Source: Paraprevotella sp. (GTDB lineage: Bacteria; Bacteroidota; Bacteroidia; Bacteroidales; Bacteroidaceae). From it: a stretch of DNA of 6,810 nucleotides. Both the position numbers and the translations under genes were made by a program. Positions 6,363 through 6,810 of the stretch are shown here, piece after piece (within the stretch, counting starts at the first letter, position 1; each line of letters opens with the position of its first letter). Under the pieces are notes generated by a model. That model saw only the letters and a program-made list of their open reading frames with translations. It was not told where the DNA came from and made no database searches. The stretch spans positions 1 to 6,810 of the forward strand of contig JAGBUF010000347.1 in the NCBI GenBank assembly GCA_017630975.1, in the 5' to 3' direction.

Positions 6363-6810
6363 TTACAGAGGTATATTGCCATGTTTCTTGGCAGGGTTGA
6401 TAAGTCTCTTATTCTCCAACTGAGTCAGGGCACGGATGATGCGGAAACGAGTGTTACGCGGTTCGATCACATCGTCAATATAACCAAACTTAGCAGCCTG
6501 ATAAGGATTAGCAAACAATTTGGTATATTCCTCTTCCTTCTCCTGAATATATGCTTTTGCCTCCTCCGGTTTTCCAGCATCTTTCAATGCCTTGGCATCC
6601 TTAGCATACAATACGCTGGCAGCACCGCTTGCACCCATTACAGCGATTTCGGAAGACGGCCATGCGTAATTCAAGTCGCCACGCAACTGCTTACAGCTCA
6701 TCACGATATGGCTACCTCCGTAACTCTTACGCAATGTTACTGTCACCTTGGGCACTGTAGCCTCACCATATGCATAAAGCAATTTGGCACCATGCAGAAT
6801 CACGGCATTG
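6363..6810 (-). CDS. mmdA: Acyl-CoA (methylmalonyl-CoA) carboxyltransferase, C-terminal part
   Basis: Only the last 148 residues are in the window; the frame stays open past 6810. This crotonase-fold carboxyltransferase, similar to propionyl-CoA carboxylase beta chains, removes CO2 from an acyl-CoA and passes it to biotin. The fragment shows HGAKLLYAYGEATVPKVT, then RKSYGGSHIVMS, RGDLNYAWPSSEIAVMGASGAA and ANPYQAAKFGYIDDVIEPRNTR, and it ends AKKHGNIPL, a typical tail of the family. These are C-terminal carboxyltransferase subdomain motifs; the N-terminal half is outside. A GTG at 6803 is an internal valine codon, not a start. Grouping with an OadG-type protein, a separate biotin carrier and oadB, with no biotin carboxylase in view, indicates a Na+-pumping decarboxylase rather than an ATP-driven carboxylase. 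Methylmalonyl-CoA is the expected substrate in Bacteroidales making propionate from succinate. Glutaconyl-CoA cannot be excluded from this fragment. Confidence 0.93.
   Translation of the reverse strand, partial: NAVILHGAKLLYAYGEATVPKVTVTLRKSYGGSHIVMSCKQLRGDLNYAWPSSEIAVMGASGAASVLYAKDAKALKDAGKPEEAKAYIQEKEEEYTKLFANPYQAAKFGYIDDVIEPRNTRFRIIRALTQLENKRLINPAKKHGNIPL

Noticed and set aside
6363..6803. Carboxyltransferase starting at GTG 6803
   Set aside because: The frame continues to the window edge and the visible residues are the C-terminal part of a roughly 500-residue family, so this is an internal valine codon.
1..6810. tRNA, rRNA, CRISPR arrays, insertion sequences, riboswitches
   Set aside because: No transposase motifs, direct repeat arrays or tRNA-like cloverleaf were seen by eye on either strand, and the short gaps leave almost no room for them.

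Overview
The window looks like a chromosomal segment from a member of the Bacteroidales (Bacteroides, Prevotella or a relative). The basis is the set of protein variants, the Na+-pump decarboxylase cluster typical of propionate-forming Bacteroidota, and two sites matching the Bacteroidota -7 promoter consensus TAnnTTTG. Species cannot be assigned from the sequence alone. Every supported gene lies on the minus strand, so transcription runs from high to low coordinates. Coding density is high, and the only gap above 100 bases is 3824-3994.

First block in transcription order, 6810 to about 3934: the end of a biotin-dependent sodium-translocating acyl-CoA decarboxylase operon, most likely methylmalonyl-CoA decarboxylase. 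The order is the carboxyltransferase (mmdA, C-terminal 148 residues only), a small OadG-type membrane anchor, a biotin carrier with two biotinyl domains, and the membrane beta subunit (oadB). The carboxyltransferase moves CO2 from the acyl-CoA to biotin on the carrier. The beta subunit decarboxylates the carboxybiotin and exports Na+, and the small subunit holds the complex together. The block ends in a strong hairpin followed by a T-rich tail (3934-3974).

Second block, 3823 to 1222: mnmA (tRNA U34 2-thiolase), xseA and xseB (exonuclease VII large and small subunits). They are spaced by 1 and 9 bases, so they are almost certainly co-transcribed and probably translationally coupled. A putative promoter and a purine-rich ribosome binding site precede mnmA.

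Third block, 1148 to the left edge: a branched-chain amino acid aminotransferase (ilvE) behind a candidate promoter, then after 30 bases the first 30 codons of a gene not identified here, which leaves the window at position 1.

This is mostly core metabolism. No mobile element, CRISPR array, rRNA, tRNA or obvious novel system was found. The most distinctive item is the carrier protein with two complete biotinylation motifs in one chain. Next come the CxxC-plus-C cysteine set in MnmA and the compact regulatory junctions.
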